DNA from: Deltaproteobacteria bacterium
GTDB taxonomy: Bacteria > Desulfobacterota > Desulfarculia > Adiutricales > Adiutricaceae
Direction: 5' to 3'
Assembly (NCBI GenBank): GCA_031276635.1
Contig: JAISMU010000099.1
Span: 1 to 39,740, forward strand
Length of the DNA stretch: 39,740 nt
Part shown: in pieces, positions 9,701-17,265 of the stretch
Position numbering within the stretch: position 1 is the first letter of the stretch
Layout: each line of letters starts with the position of its first letter
The notes under the pieces: generated by a model
Databases searched by the model: none
Seen by the model: only the letters and a program-made list of their open reading frames with translations
What the model was told of the DNA's origin: nothing
Translations under genes and position numbers: made by a program

Positions 9701-11547
9701 GTGTTGGGTTTGAGGACAAATTCCACCCGGATGTCTTTTTCGCCCCGTTCCAAAAGAGTCTTGACCAGAGACCAGGAAACATTGAAAGGCGGAATGTAGC
9801 CGCTGAAAAAGTTGCCCGTCAGATCTTCCCGGGCCGTGATCAGCCGTCGTTCCACGTTGATCTCCGTGACCGTTCCACTGGTCAGGGTATTCATGGGGGC
9901 GGCGACTTCCAGGCCCCGGGCCGGGCGGGCGCCCTGGTAGCGCAGATCCCCTCTCAGGTCCCGGGGATCCGGTCGGCCTCGCTCCACGGTCGAGGGAAAC
10001 CGGGGGTAGGGCGAGGGAGAGCTGGGCTCAGAGTAGGGTTCTCGGGTCGCGGGTTCGGTGGCGACAGGCTCGGGAGTCTCTGGTTGGGCCTCGAGGGGCG
10101 GGGTTAAGCTGACTTCGGGCGGTTCGGTGGGCTCAACCTCAACCTCGGCCTCAGGGGGCGTGGCCTGAGTCTCCGCGGGTTTAACCGCGGCGGGCTTGGT
10201 TTTGGTCGGCTCTGGGCTTGGGGCGACCGGCTCGGGCTCCACCAGCTCCAGTTTGGGGGGCTCAGGGGTTGGGGCGGTCTCTGGGGCGGTCTCGGGGGCG
10301 GCGGTGGCCGCCGGGTCCAAGATAGGCTCTGGGGTTGGCTCCGGCGGGGTGAGGACCGAGAAAAGATCCCGGGGGTTACCTTTGGCCTTGGTTTTAGCCG
10401 GGGCCTTGGCTTTGGGGGCCAGGGGCTCCTTGGCCTCCTTGGCGGGGCCCGAGGTTGGGGCCGCTGGGCTCTTGGCCTCAGAGATCGGGGTCTCCGGCGT
10501 GGGGAGAGGCGCGGCTTTGGCTCCCTTGACCGCCTTGGCCTTGGGGCTGACCTTGGTTCCCTTGACCGTCTTGGCCCCTTTGGGGGTGGGTTCGGGTTTG
10601 GCAACGGCCTCAATGGCGACCGCCGGAGTCTCAGGCTCAACCGGCTCAGCTTCTTCCACCAGGGTTTTGGCCTTGGTGGTTTTTTTCTTGGCGGCGGCGG
10701 GCTTGAGGGCCTCCACCACCGGTTCTGGGGCGGGGCTCTCCGGCTCAGGCGGGGGAATCTCCAACGCCCCCATTTCGACAATGTCGCGTTCAACCCCCTC
10801 GGGGGAGACCCGGGTGGAGCACTTGAAATAGGGAGCAAAGCTCAAAAGAAGATGCTTGAGATTGCGGAAGCCCAGTTTAGCGTAGCCCTGCTCGCGGATC
10901 TCCTTGACGCATTTTTTCATCATTTTGTCGAGAGAGAGCAAGGTCACCGGCTCGGAGCCTGATAAGGTCAGGCTTTTGAAAACCTCAGCCAGATGCCAGG
11001 CGGTAATCTTATTGTCTTTAAGGACTATTTCCGGCGGAGTTTTGGCCTTGGTCGGGAGGGAGACATCCGGGCTCTGGGCTCCCTTGGCTGACGAGCTCCT
11101 GACCGGTGGGCTCGGCTCTTGGGCCTGGTCTGGGGTCACCATATCGGAGATCTGGCCGCTTGAGGTGTCTGGGTTGGAATTAAGGGGGGGAATCTGGTCT
11201 AGGGGCGACTTAATATCTGGGGAGGATTGGGGCTCCTGGGAAATATGGGGGCTAATATTCCCAATACACAACGCCTCAACCGACGTTTCGCTTGGGGGAG
11301 TCATATTTTTTTCCTGAGTTACGACTTTGCGGGTTGTTTTGGGGCGGGCGGCCTTTTTGGGGCTCTCGGTTTCCTCAGCGGGCTTGGCGGGCGCGGTCAA
11401 GGTTGGCTTGGCCTTTTTCGTCTTGGCTGGGGTGGCTTTGGATTTCGCGGGCTCGCTTTCCAAAAAATCATACACCAGGCCAGAGACCGGGGGAATTACT
11501 GAGGTGGATTCTTTCTTGTCAACTTCGGCGTTTTTTGGGCGTTTCAA
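6781..11547 (-). CDS. Giant multidomain protein: duplicated LOTUS / OB-fold / DUF3825 array
   Basis: 1588 residues, no signal peptide or membrane segment. A basic Lys/Ala/Pro-rich N-terminus is followed by a LOTUS-like domain (about 183-243; LLSLDKMMKKCV, LGFRNLKHLLLSFAPYF). A long Pro/Ala/Glu/Lys-rich linker (about 262-545) follows, then an OB or cold-shock-like segment (about 552-635; SGTVTEINVERRLITARED). Next is a DUF3825 domain (about 665-980; PEKWYY, LENYFLKTF, ALNIGLMDQ, GRFPHKF, LAFILPLALADP, ending ILTLSMASKGARL and DTWL). A second Pro-rich linker (about 985-1065) leads to a weaker LOTUS-like segment (1088-1165), a second OB-like one (1198-1288; KQGTVVGPIQDKNSVTI) and a diverged DUF3825-like one (1290-1580; FNINLQT, LTLLLPLQLSLSG, DCWL). 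The start is TTG with GGAGAG 8 bases upstream. RNA binding is inferred from the domains; cellular role unknown. Confidence 0.85.
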   Translation of the reverse strand: MKRPKNAEVDKKESTSVIPPVSGLVYDFLESEPAKSKATPAKTKKAKPTLTAPAKPAEETESPKKAARPKTTRKVVTQEKNMTPPSETSVEALCIGNISPHISQEPQSSPDIKSPLDQIPPLNSNPDTSSGQISDMVTPDQAQEPSPPVRSSSAKGAQSPDVSLPTKAKTPPEIVLKDNKITAWHLAEVFKSLTLSGSEPVTLLSLDKMMKKCVKEIREQGYAKLGFRNLKHLLLSFAPYFKCSTRVSPEGVERDIVEMGALEIPPPEPESPAPEPVVEALKPAAAKKKTTKAKTLVEEAEPVEPETPAVAIEAVAKPEPTPKGAKTVKGTKVSPKAKAVKGAKAAPLPTPETPISEAKSPAAPTSGPAKEAKEPLAPKAKAPAKTKAKGNPRDLFSVLTPPEPTPEPILDPAATAAPETAPETAPTPEPPKLELVEPEPVAPSPEPTKTKPAAVKPAETQATPPEAEVEVEPTEPPEVSLTPPLEAQPETPEPVATEPATREPYSEPSSPSPYPRFPSTVERGRPDPRDLRGDLRYQGARPARGLEVAAPMNTLTSGTVTEINVERRLITAREDLTGNFFSGYIPPFNVSWSLVKTLLERGEKDIRVEFVLKPNTDTLQFAQGMPVITDLKYSALDEKTNRGLSVWFHDIIYMPKISSGPGAAHPTFEQMLEKLAQFAQPEKWYYSDSRKPYNLLENYFLKTFQNLQKEKINRFLDIFATQGRLPDLLEVNDAGLAFSADYQLAALNIGLMDQASRDILVVFKKTDSTQKRFVFKGFTATSDNPLGKEVSTKIHPRPARTTYYQKPDEMIYKNIPIDLDHDAQCNHIIVDGIRRGRFPHKFISAICPTYFRYVEDNSRFRAEEVEATNSDLAKFIEEEDTQSTYVTLKEKLKTALDLTQRQIVANPRIPLPYWNPARDKLAFILPLALADPRDYDVVLVVEQITDTDGGVVKPFVHTILTLSMASKGARLISSLQDTWLGTLKDKNHGPNGPATLNGNRPDFPLQFRPTPTPPPRSLKSPSTAVPNLSPRFSPRVVAPPIAARPAPRVYPVPTAPATPAPVAKKSVSFHEIRVNFSEETRYYAQPSVNELNPAFLMKVFEFCAARHERGPNGEKMVPIQFFHEVLVQIIPRLALDNEGYSGFNPNYSDLTAVLELYQDRFALRKNRADRIKYIYLLGDSREAQPSLPPPVAVTVSNNAIQSNLKQGTVVGPIQDKNSVTIVGEDGTERRARVKDTYDLTLINKLLALDYPGVDVTYYCAQTYSRADLYDSSKKGLFYEITDVRSAEIDPDLRAILNTSFPTEFYPDMLSRLRDDTSFNPLYHGLMSNLRVYLSHCLELRKHLALHKLTQLVAKNSEGRQPEFHTSFADIFLLHGFAEVLSQKSFSFNINLQTASSQAIFANFQRSATSDAYYRFSSLVNHAVSGPEAYATSQFLQKWIQEILPSSNDRLNISLTDESAWSRLMWFGSEHGIIPPYLSSNPEDCLFNMKRAFHHAAEDLAQAPQNSLVAWDSVSKALTLLLPLQLSLSGQPDMVVGFRFVTHQASRLLTIDPGSIRLFSLAEAFLRAQVVRPVEDCWLTKALLAQRAN

Positions 11548-12106
11548 TTAAACACTCTCCATAAGTGCCTGTTAAAAAAGGCCAGGTTGAATAATTCGCG
11601 GGAAAGGCCAGTCAGCCGGGCCTTTCGCCTTTAGCTTTTTTCGCGGTTTCCCATAATTTAGGGTCAAGTTAATTTTCCCTCTTCCCGGGTTTTTCCAGGA
11701 TCTTTGTGGGGCTTTTAGCTAAAGTGACGAACTTTTTGATTAATAATAGTTAACCCCAGAGGGGTATATTTCAGTCTTCAAATAAAAATACTATACCTCA
11801 GCCTAAAACTCAAATAAAATATCTTTACCTCGCCCAGGCCAAGGTAGAATAATCAGAAAATCAGAGGCCCCCGGACGCGAGTCAAAGAGCCAAGGAGCGC
11901 GTCTAACTGAAGCGCGTGTTTTAAAGGTAATAATATTAATATATAGTAATTATAAAATAAAATCTCTTAAATAAAAAAGTATGCCATTTTTAACTATTCT
12001 CATAAGAAGTTGAATAATTATAGGTCAAAAAAACTCGCCAGCCTAGCCAGCGGAAATTTAATCAGAACTCAAAAGCGACTGTCCCGCCCGCTAATCTTGG
12101 GTCAAG

Positions 12107-12240
12107 TTGACCAGACTATTCTAAAAAGACTAGTTTGACAAGAATATTTTGAAAAGACTTCCAGACCAGACAATTCTGAAAAAGACATCCAGACCAGAAT
12201 ATTCCGAAAAGATTAGCCAGACAAAAATTTTCTGACCAGG
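12107..12240. repeat. Degenerate 28-base tandem repeat, almost five copies
   Basis: Units begin at 12107, 12135, 12162, 12190 and 12218, giving periods of 27-28 bases. Each follows the pattern (C/T)(A/T)GACCAGA, then an ATT-rich centre, then (G)AAAAGACT. Copies are imperfect and there are no spacers, so it is a decaying minisatellite and not a CRISPR array. It lies outside any reading frame. Confidence 0.75.
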
Positions 12241-12497
12241 GCGACCCCGCTCCGAACCGAGTTAACAGCCCCAGTTCTTAGTCAGGTTTTTAACCTGGTT
12301 TTCAGCTAGCCAACGGAACAATGTTGTTGACTCAATCAGGTCGATCCTGACCTGAAAAAGAAGGCAAACCCCAACTTACATCAGGACTGGCCTCCATTTT
12401 TTAATTATACTACTGGGTTCTAAATTTTCTGTCAAGTTTTTGTCTTGACACCCCGCAATTTTAATTTTAGTCGAGGCCGCTCAGTCGTTTTAGACTT

Positions 12498-12536
12498 AGT
12501 CAACCAGCCACCGGCTAAAGCCGGTGGGTTGTTGAC
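12498..12536. repeat. Long REP-like hairpin
   Basis: Outer arms AGTCAAC and GTTGACT enclose inner arms CCACCGGCT and AGCCGGTGG around an AA loop. The element begins about 50 bases past the copA stop on the minus strand, but no T-run follows the stem directly, so a terminator role is only possible. It is the most complete of the three related elements (5010, 5241, 12498) and probably closest to the mobile form. Confidence 0.7.
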
Positions 12537-12586
12537 TATTTAGAGGTTTTAGTCGAAAAAATTACCGGCCCAGGCCTGAACTGGGG

Positions 12587-15130
12587 TTAACCCGCGATTT
12601 GGGCCGGGTAGCCAGCCTCGGTGACGGGCTGGGTCAGGGCCTGATCGGCCAGCTCATTTTTCAGGTGGACCTCGGCGGTTCCGGCGGCCAGATCGACCAC
12701 AGCCTTTTCCACGCCCGGCAGGCCCTGGAGGATTTTTTCCACCCGGCCGGAGCAGTGTTGGCAGGACATGCCCTCAATTTTCAGTTTTTTGATCATGGCG
12801 GTTTCTCCTTGAGTCTGGGGCCCCTGGAGGGGAGGGGTGGTTGGGGTGGGCGCGGGGAGGCCCGAGCCCACCTTGGGGGAAAAGAAGCGCAGTCGTAAGG
12901 CGTTGGTGACTACGGAGACCGAGCTCAGGCTCATGGCCAGGGCGGCGATCATGGGGTTGAGCTTGAGGCTCCAGGCCACGTAAAAGGCCCCGGCCGCGAT
13001 GGGAATCCCAACTATATTGTAAAAAAAGGCCCAGAAAAGGTTCTGGCGGATATTGCGCATGACGGCCCGGCTAAGCAAAATGGCCCGGGCCACGTCCAGG
13101 GGATCGCTCCGGGTGAGGACCACGTCCGCCGTCTCCATGGCGATGTCCGCCCCCGCCCCGATGGCCACCCCCACGTCCGCCCGGGCCAGGGCGGGGGCGT
13201 CGTTAACCCCATCGCCGACCATGGCGCAGCGCTGACCCTCGGCCTGGAGCTGGCGGATGATCGCCTCCTTCTCCCCAGGCAGGACCTCGGCGAAGACCCG
13301 GCTCAGACCCAGGCTCTTCTGGACCACAGCCGCGGTTCGGGCGTTGTCGCCAGTGAGCAGGACCACCTCCAGGCCCAGTCGCCGCAGCTCCTGGACCGCC
13401 TGGGGGCTAGAGGGCTTGATCTGATCAGCCAACTCAATGAGGGCCAGAACCCGGCTCTCGTCCGCCAGAAAAATGGGCGTGGCCCCTTGGCTCGCGGCGG
13501 TCTCGGCCTGGGCCTGAAAATCCCCGGGGCCTAGACCCAGGCTGGTCAGCAGCCGCTGGTTGCCGGCGAAATATTTCTTGCCCAGGAGGGAGCCGCTCAA
13601 GCCAGCCCCGGGCAGTTGTTGGAAGTTCTCCACCTCCAGGCAAGCCAGGCCGCGGTCCTGGGCCAGGCGGACCACCGCCTGGCCCAGGGGATGCTCGGAG
13701 TTTTTCTCCAAAGAGGCCAGGAGGGTCAGAGCTTGGGCCTCGTCCAGCCCCGGGGCCGGGCGGAGACCGGTTACGGCGGGCCGGCCCGTGGTCAGGGTCC
13801 CGGTCTTGTCAAACACGGCTAAACTGAGGCTGTGGGTCAACTCCAGGGCCTCAGCCGATTTGAAGAGGATACCCATTAAAGCCCCTCGCCCGGCCCCGAC
13901 CATGATGGCGGTGGGGGTGGCCAGGCCCAGGGCGCAGGGGCAGGAAATGACCAGCACCGAGATGACCATGGATAAGGCCAAGGGGGCCCCATAACCCAGA
14001 GCCAGCCAGGCGAGGCCTGAGCCCAGGGCGATGAGAAAGACCACAGGCACAAAAATCCCACTGATCTTGTCGGCCAGCCGGGCGATGGGGGCCTTGGAGC
14101 TGGTGGCCTCGTCCACCAGCCGGACGATCTGAGCCAGGGTGGTTTCCGCCCCCACCCGGGTGACCCGGATCTGGAGATACCCGGAGCGCAGAACCGTGGC
14201 GCAGATGGCTCGCTGCCCTTTGTCCTTGTCCACCGGCAGGCTCTCCCCGGTGATGTTCGACTCATCCACGGCGGCCTGGCCTGACTCGACTACCCCGTCC
14301 ACCGCGATGGTCTCCCCGGCTTTGACGATCAAAAGATCGTCTAAAGCGATTTCCTCGGCGGGAATGGTCATTTCCTGGCCAGCCCTGACCACGGTGGCCG
14401 TCTTGGGGGCCAGGGCCAACAGGGCGCTCACCGCCTCCGTGGTCTTGCGCTTGGCCCGGGCCTCAAAGAATTTACCCAAAGTAACCAGCGTCAGGATCAG
14501 GGCCCCAGACTCAAAGTACAGGCTCATCATGGCCTGGTGGGCCAGATGGGGGTCCCCATGGCCCAGGGCGTAACCGATGACGTAAGTGTTGACTAGGCTG
14601 TAAACCAGGGCCGCCCCGGAGCCGACAGCGATGAGGGAGTCCATGTTGGGGGCTCCGGCCCAGAGAGTTTTGAGACCGTTGGTGAAATAGCGCTGGTTGA
14701 CTAGGGCGGTCGGCAGGGCCAGCAGAAACTGGGTCAACGCCAGGATCAGGGCGTTGGCCGAACCCTGAAAGAAAGCCGGCGTCGGCCAGCCGGCCATGTC
14801 GCCCATGGCCAGGTAAAAAAGGGGGGCGGTAAAGATGAGGGAAATCAGAAAACGCCTTTTCAGTCGCCGGGCCTCGTCCAAAGGCCCGGCGACCGGCGAG
14901 GGAGTAGGGCCGGCCCCGACTTGGGTCGCCCCGTAACCAGCGGCCTGGACCGCCTCCAGGATGGCCGGGGGTGGGGAGTTGTCGGCCAAGCTCACGACCA
15001 TGGAGTTTTTTAAGAGGTTGACGCTGACCGCGGCCACCCCAGGCAGGCGGGAGACGGCTTTTTCCACCCTGGCCACGCAAGCCGCGCAGCTTAAGCCCGT
15101 GAGGTTATAATTTTCTTTTATCAAGGCCAA
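12587..15130 (-). CDS. copA: Copper-exporting P1B-type ATPase with C-terminal CopZ-like domain
   Basis: 847 residues, inner membrane. It pumps Cu(I) out of the cytoplasm using ATP. An N-terminal heavy-metal-associated (HMA) domain has its C-x-x-C in GLSCAACVARVEKAV (Cys15, Cys18). Hydrophobic helices follow, with the P1B metal motif CPC in VISCPCALGLATP near residue 395, the phosphorylation motif DKTGTLT near 440, the N-domain HP in KNSEHPLGQAVV and the hinge GDGVNDAPAL near 640. A second HMA domain, GMSCQHCSGRVEKIL, ends the protein (about 779-847), joined by a Pro/Gly-rich linker. That C-terminal domain has its own ribosome binding site. The start is TTG at 15128-15130; a second in-frame TTG two codons later is equally possible, as both have weak sites. 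Silver or general monovalent copper transport is the main alternative. Confidence 0.93.
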   Translation of the reverse strand: MALIKENYNLTGLSCAACVARVEKAVSRLPGVAAVSVNLLKNSMVVSLADNSPPPAILEAVQAAGYGATQVGAGPTPSPVAGPLDEARRLKRRFLISLIFTAPLFYLAMGDMAGWPTPAFFQGSANALILALTQFLLALPTALVNQRYFTNGLKTLWAGAPNMDSLIAVGSGAALVYSLVNTYVIGYALGHGDPHLAHQAMMSLYFESGALILTLVTLGKFFEARAKRKTTEAVSALLALAPKTATVVRAGQEMTIPAEEIALDDLLIVKAGETIAVDGVVESGQAAVDESNITGESLPVDKDKGQRAICATVLRSGYLQIRVTRVGAETTLAQIVRLVDEATSSKAPIARLADKISGIFVPVVFLIALGSGLAWLALGYGAPLALSMVISVLVISCPCALGLATPTAIMVGAGRGALMGILFKSAEALELTHSLSLAVFDKTGTLTTGRPAVTGLRPAPGLDEAQALTLLASLEKNSEHPLGQAVVRLAQDRGLACLEVENFQQLPGAGLSGSLLGKKYFAGNQRLLTSLGLGPGDFQAQAETAASQGATPIFLADESRVLALIELADQIKPSSPQAVQELRRLGLEVVLLTGDNARTAAVVQKSLGLSRVFAEVLPGEKEAIIRQLQAEGQRCAMVGDGVNDAPALARADVGVAIGAGADIAMETADVVLTRSDPLDVARAILLSRAVMRNIRQNLFWAFFYNIVGIPIAAGAFYVAWSLKLNPMIAALAMSLSSVSVVTNALRLRFFSPKVGSGLPAPTPTTPPLQGPQTQGETAMIKKLKIEGMSCQHCSGRVEKILQGLPGVEKAVVDLAAGTAEVHLKNELADQALTQPVTEAGYPAQIAG
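12794..12810 (-). promoter_or_regulatory. Internal ribosome binding site and ATG for a CopZ-like fragment of copA
   Basis: Inside copA and in frame, AAGGAG (12805-12810) lies 8 bases before an ATG (12794-12796). Initiation there would make a free 69-residue HMA protein, MIKKLKIEGMSCQHC onward, with the size and fold of the CopZ copper chaperone. The site is as good as most gene starts in this window and better than the site at the copA start itself. Whether it is used is unknown; it may be the remnant of a gene fusion. Confidence 0.55.
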
Positions 15131-15546
15131 TGTGTTTCCAGACAGGCTGGGAGCCCTGGCTCCAGACCTCGGGAGCTGGGGGAGAGGGGGAGCCCACCCA
15201 AAATTGGACTGAGAAATGTTAAACTAATTTATTGACTGTTTTTAACAGGTTTTGGGATTGGAAACCCCAAAAGGACTCAATTAAAACGAAAATCCAATAT
15301 TTCAAATGTAGAGTCAAAAGGTCGGCTTGTCAAGGAAGGGCGGAAAGGCGAAAAGGCGAAAAGGGGAAGGCCAGAAGGTCAGCTACCATTTAAAACGCTC
15401 TTAGCCATAGTTCCTGGCCGGGCCCTGGTAGAATAAATGACCATATTAATATTTTTTTAGTAAAAATATGATTTTTTATATATAAATATGTATTTATTTA
15501 AAATATTATTGTAAAATTTAGAAAATAGAGTCAGGCGACCGCTGGA
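15131..15546. other. Gene-free stretch upstream of copA
   Basis: About 415 bases holding the copA leader and the 3' flank of the ATPase-nuclease gene. A purine-rich simple repeat of AAAGGCGA/AAAGGGGA units lies at about 15335-15372. The part next to the nuclease gene is extremely AT-rich. No metal-responsive operator was recognised. Confidence 0.5.
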
Positions 15547-17265
15547 TCAGGCGGGAGTTTCTGGCTCAACTTTCGCCAGGGGGTTTGGGACCATAAAAAA
15601 GCCGCCAGCCGACTCCAGGACCCAGTTTTGGGCCAGCTCGAAGCTGATATGGACGTCCCGCGCCCCGGCGATGACCAGAGCGGCTTTCCAGATTCGGTTA
15701 CCCGCGCCCTGGAATTTGAGACAGTATTTTCTGTCCTCAATCTGGTCAAAAGCCTCTCGCGTCTTTTTTTGCGGATTTTCGTTGGCCTCTCGACATTTAA
15801 TTTCGATGACATAATCATCGCCCTGACGTTCCTTAAGGTGAAGATCAAGCCGACCGCCACCTACTGAGAGCTCCGACTCAAAATATTGATCGGCCAGGGC
15901 CATGGCCGAGATGAAAACTGTCTGATAGAAAAACTCGTTTTTACCTTTCTGGATTTGGTAGGGATAGTTGGCGATAAAACTTTCGAAAGCCGCCTGGAAG
16001 CCCGACTCGTCTCTTTTGAACAGACAGGCCTTGACAGCCAGGGCCTGCTTTTTCATCAGGAGCTCGTCTTCCATGGGCGTTTCCATGGACAGCAAAAGAG
16101 GGGCCAGGGAGGCCTTCACCTCCAGATTAGGGAAAACCAAATTATAATTGTTGCCCTTAGGAGGAACATCAGTTCGAATCGTCAGGTAACCGGTTTGAAA
16201 CATCAAAGGGCCGGGCTTAAAATTAGCCACTTCCACGTTATTCAAGGCTGGAGAAATATAATTGTCCGCTTGAAAGAAATTTAAGCTCATCCGGTGGGCG
16301 CGAATGAGGTCAACTAAAAAAGTCGGTGTTCCTGACTCGAACCAGAAATTGCTGAAACGCGCTTTTTTTAAAAATTTTAGTAGAGACCAGGGATTAATAA
16401 CCCGAGTTTCGCCGTCCCAGGAGTAGCCGTCATACCACTCCAGAATTCTAGCCCGCAGCTCGGCGACAGTGGTCTCCTGCTCCAGGCGGCCTTTGGATTT
16501 CATTTTACTCAGAGTCTGTTCTAGACGCTCTTGTATAATTGAGTCAAACTCCTCAATAGTAAAGCCGCAGATGGCCGAGAAGTCATCGTCAACAGTCAGA
16601 TCCTCCAGATTGTTCAAATCGGAAAAAATGGAAGTCTTGGCGAACCTGGTTACGCCAGTGATGAAGGTGAAACCCCGGTATTCCTCGGCGGCTTTCAGAA
16701 CACCGTAGAAATTTTTGAGAAGTTGGCGTATTTGATCAGCCAGTTCGGGTTTGGCGATCGCGCTTAAAATTGGCGCGTCATACTCGTCAATGAGGATCGC
16801 GACAGGCGTTTGATCATATTCATAGTAAAGTTTCGCTATCAGAGATAGAAAAAAAGTTGTAGGACTATCCTCGCTATCTGGTTTGGCCTCGCTATCTGGC
16901 TTGGCCAAGTTAGATGGCAAATTTTCGTATCCAGCGACTATTTTAAGCCTTTTTAATAGCTCTTTTTTAACAGAATCCAGGCTACTAGTTTCAAAAGCGG
17001 ACAGATTCAGATGAATGACCGGGTAAGGCCGCCAGTCATAATCAGACGAGTCTATCCAAAGCCCTTTGAAAAGCTCCCGGCGCCCCTCCAGTATGGCTTT
17101 TAAGGAACTCACGGTCAGGGTTTTGCCGAAGCGCCGGGGTCTGGACAGAAAAAAAGGTTTTTCGTCTTTGACCAGCTCATAGAGAAGTTTGGTCTTGTCA
17201 ACGTAAAGTAAATCTCTACGTCGGAGTGTCGAAAAATTGGCTATTCCATCGGACAAGGACTTCAT
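15547..17265 (-). CDS. AAA-ATPase-like protein with C-terminal PD-(D/E)XK nuclease domain
   Basis: 572 residues, soluble. The N-terminal AAA-ATPase-like domain (PF09820) begins IANFSTLRRRDLLYVDKTKL. Walker A is SRPRRFGKTLTVSS (Lys48, Thr49) and Walker B is VAILIDEYDAP (Asp160, Glu161). The C-terminal domain (PF08011 type) has the PD-(D/E)XK nuclease core GGGRLDLHLKERQ then DDYVIEIKC, giving D...E-x-K. The family is often present in many copies per genome; its role is unproven, with defence or mobile-element functions suggested by the fold. Residues 121-132 contain a tandem AKPDSE duplication, matching an 18-base repeat in the DNA. The ATG at 17263-17265 matches the start of its decayed duplicate at 18982. 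All motifs are intact, so this copy is probably functional. Confidence 0.88.
   Translation of the reverse strand: MKSLSDGIANFSTLRRRDLLYVDKTKLLYELVKDEKPFFLSRPRRFGKTLTVSSLKAILEGRRELFKGLWIDSSDYDWRPYPVIHLNLSAFETSSLDSVKKELLKRLKIVAGYENLPSNLAKPDSEAKPDSEDSPTTFFLSLIAKLYYEYDQTPVAILIDEYDAPILSAIAKPELADQIRQLLKNFYGVLKAAEEYRGFTFITGVTRFAKTSIFSDLNNLEDLTVDDDFSAICGFTIEEFDSIIQERLEQTLSKMKSKGRLEQETTVAELRARILEWYDGYSWDGETRVINPWSLLKFLKKARFSNFWFESGTPTFLVDLIRAHRMSLNFFQADNYISPALNNVEVANFKPGPLMFQTGYLTIRTDVPPKGNNYNLVFPNLEVKASLAPLLLSMETPMEDELLMKKQALAVKACLFKRDESGFQAAFESFIANYPYQIQKGKNEFFYQTVFISAMALADQYFESELSVGGGRLDLHLKERQGDDYVIEIKCREANENPQKKTREAFDQIEDRKYCLKFQGAGNRIWKAALVIAGARDVHISFELAQNWVLESAGGFFMVPNPLAKVEPETPA

Larger units (their letters stand above)
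11548..12586. other. Gene-free stretch with tandem repeat and hairpins
   Basis: About 1.04 kb with no convincing gene. The leader side of the giant gene holds an 8-base-pair inverted repeat (GAAAGGCC at 11602-11609 with GGCCTTTC at 11619-11626). AT-rich sequence follows to about 12050, then the 28-base tandem repeat (12107-12240) and the REP-like hairpin (12498-12536). A promoter for the giant gene is expected near 11560-11800, but I could not define it. Confidence 0.6.

Noticed and set aside
10104-10838. A Pro/Arg-rich 244-codon minus frame inside the giant gene
   Set aside because: Out-of-frame reading of the Pro/Ala/Lys linker; composition is an artefact of the repetitive GC-rich DNA.
12107-12240. 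CRISPR array
   Set aside because: The period is 27-28 bases with no unique spacers between units, and no cas gene is present.
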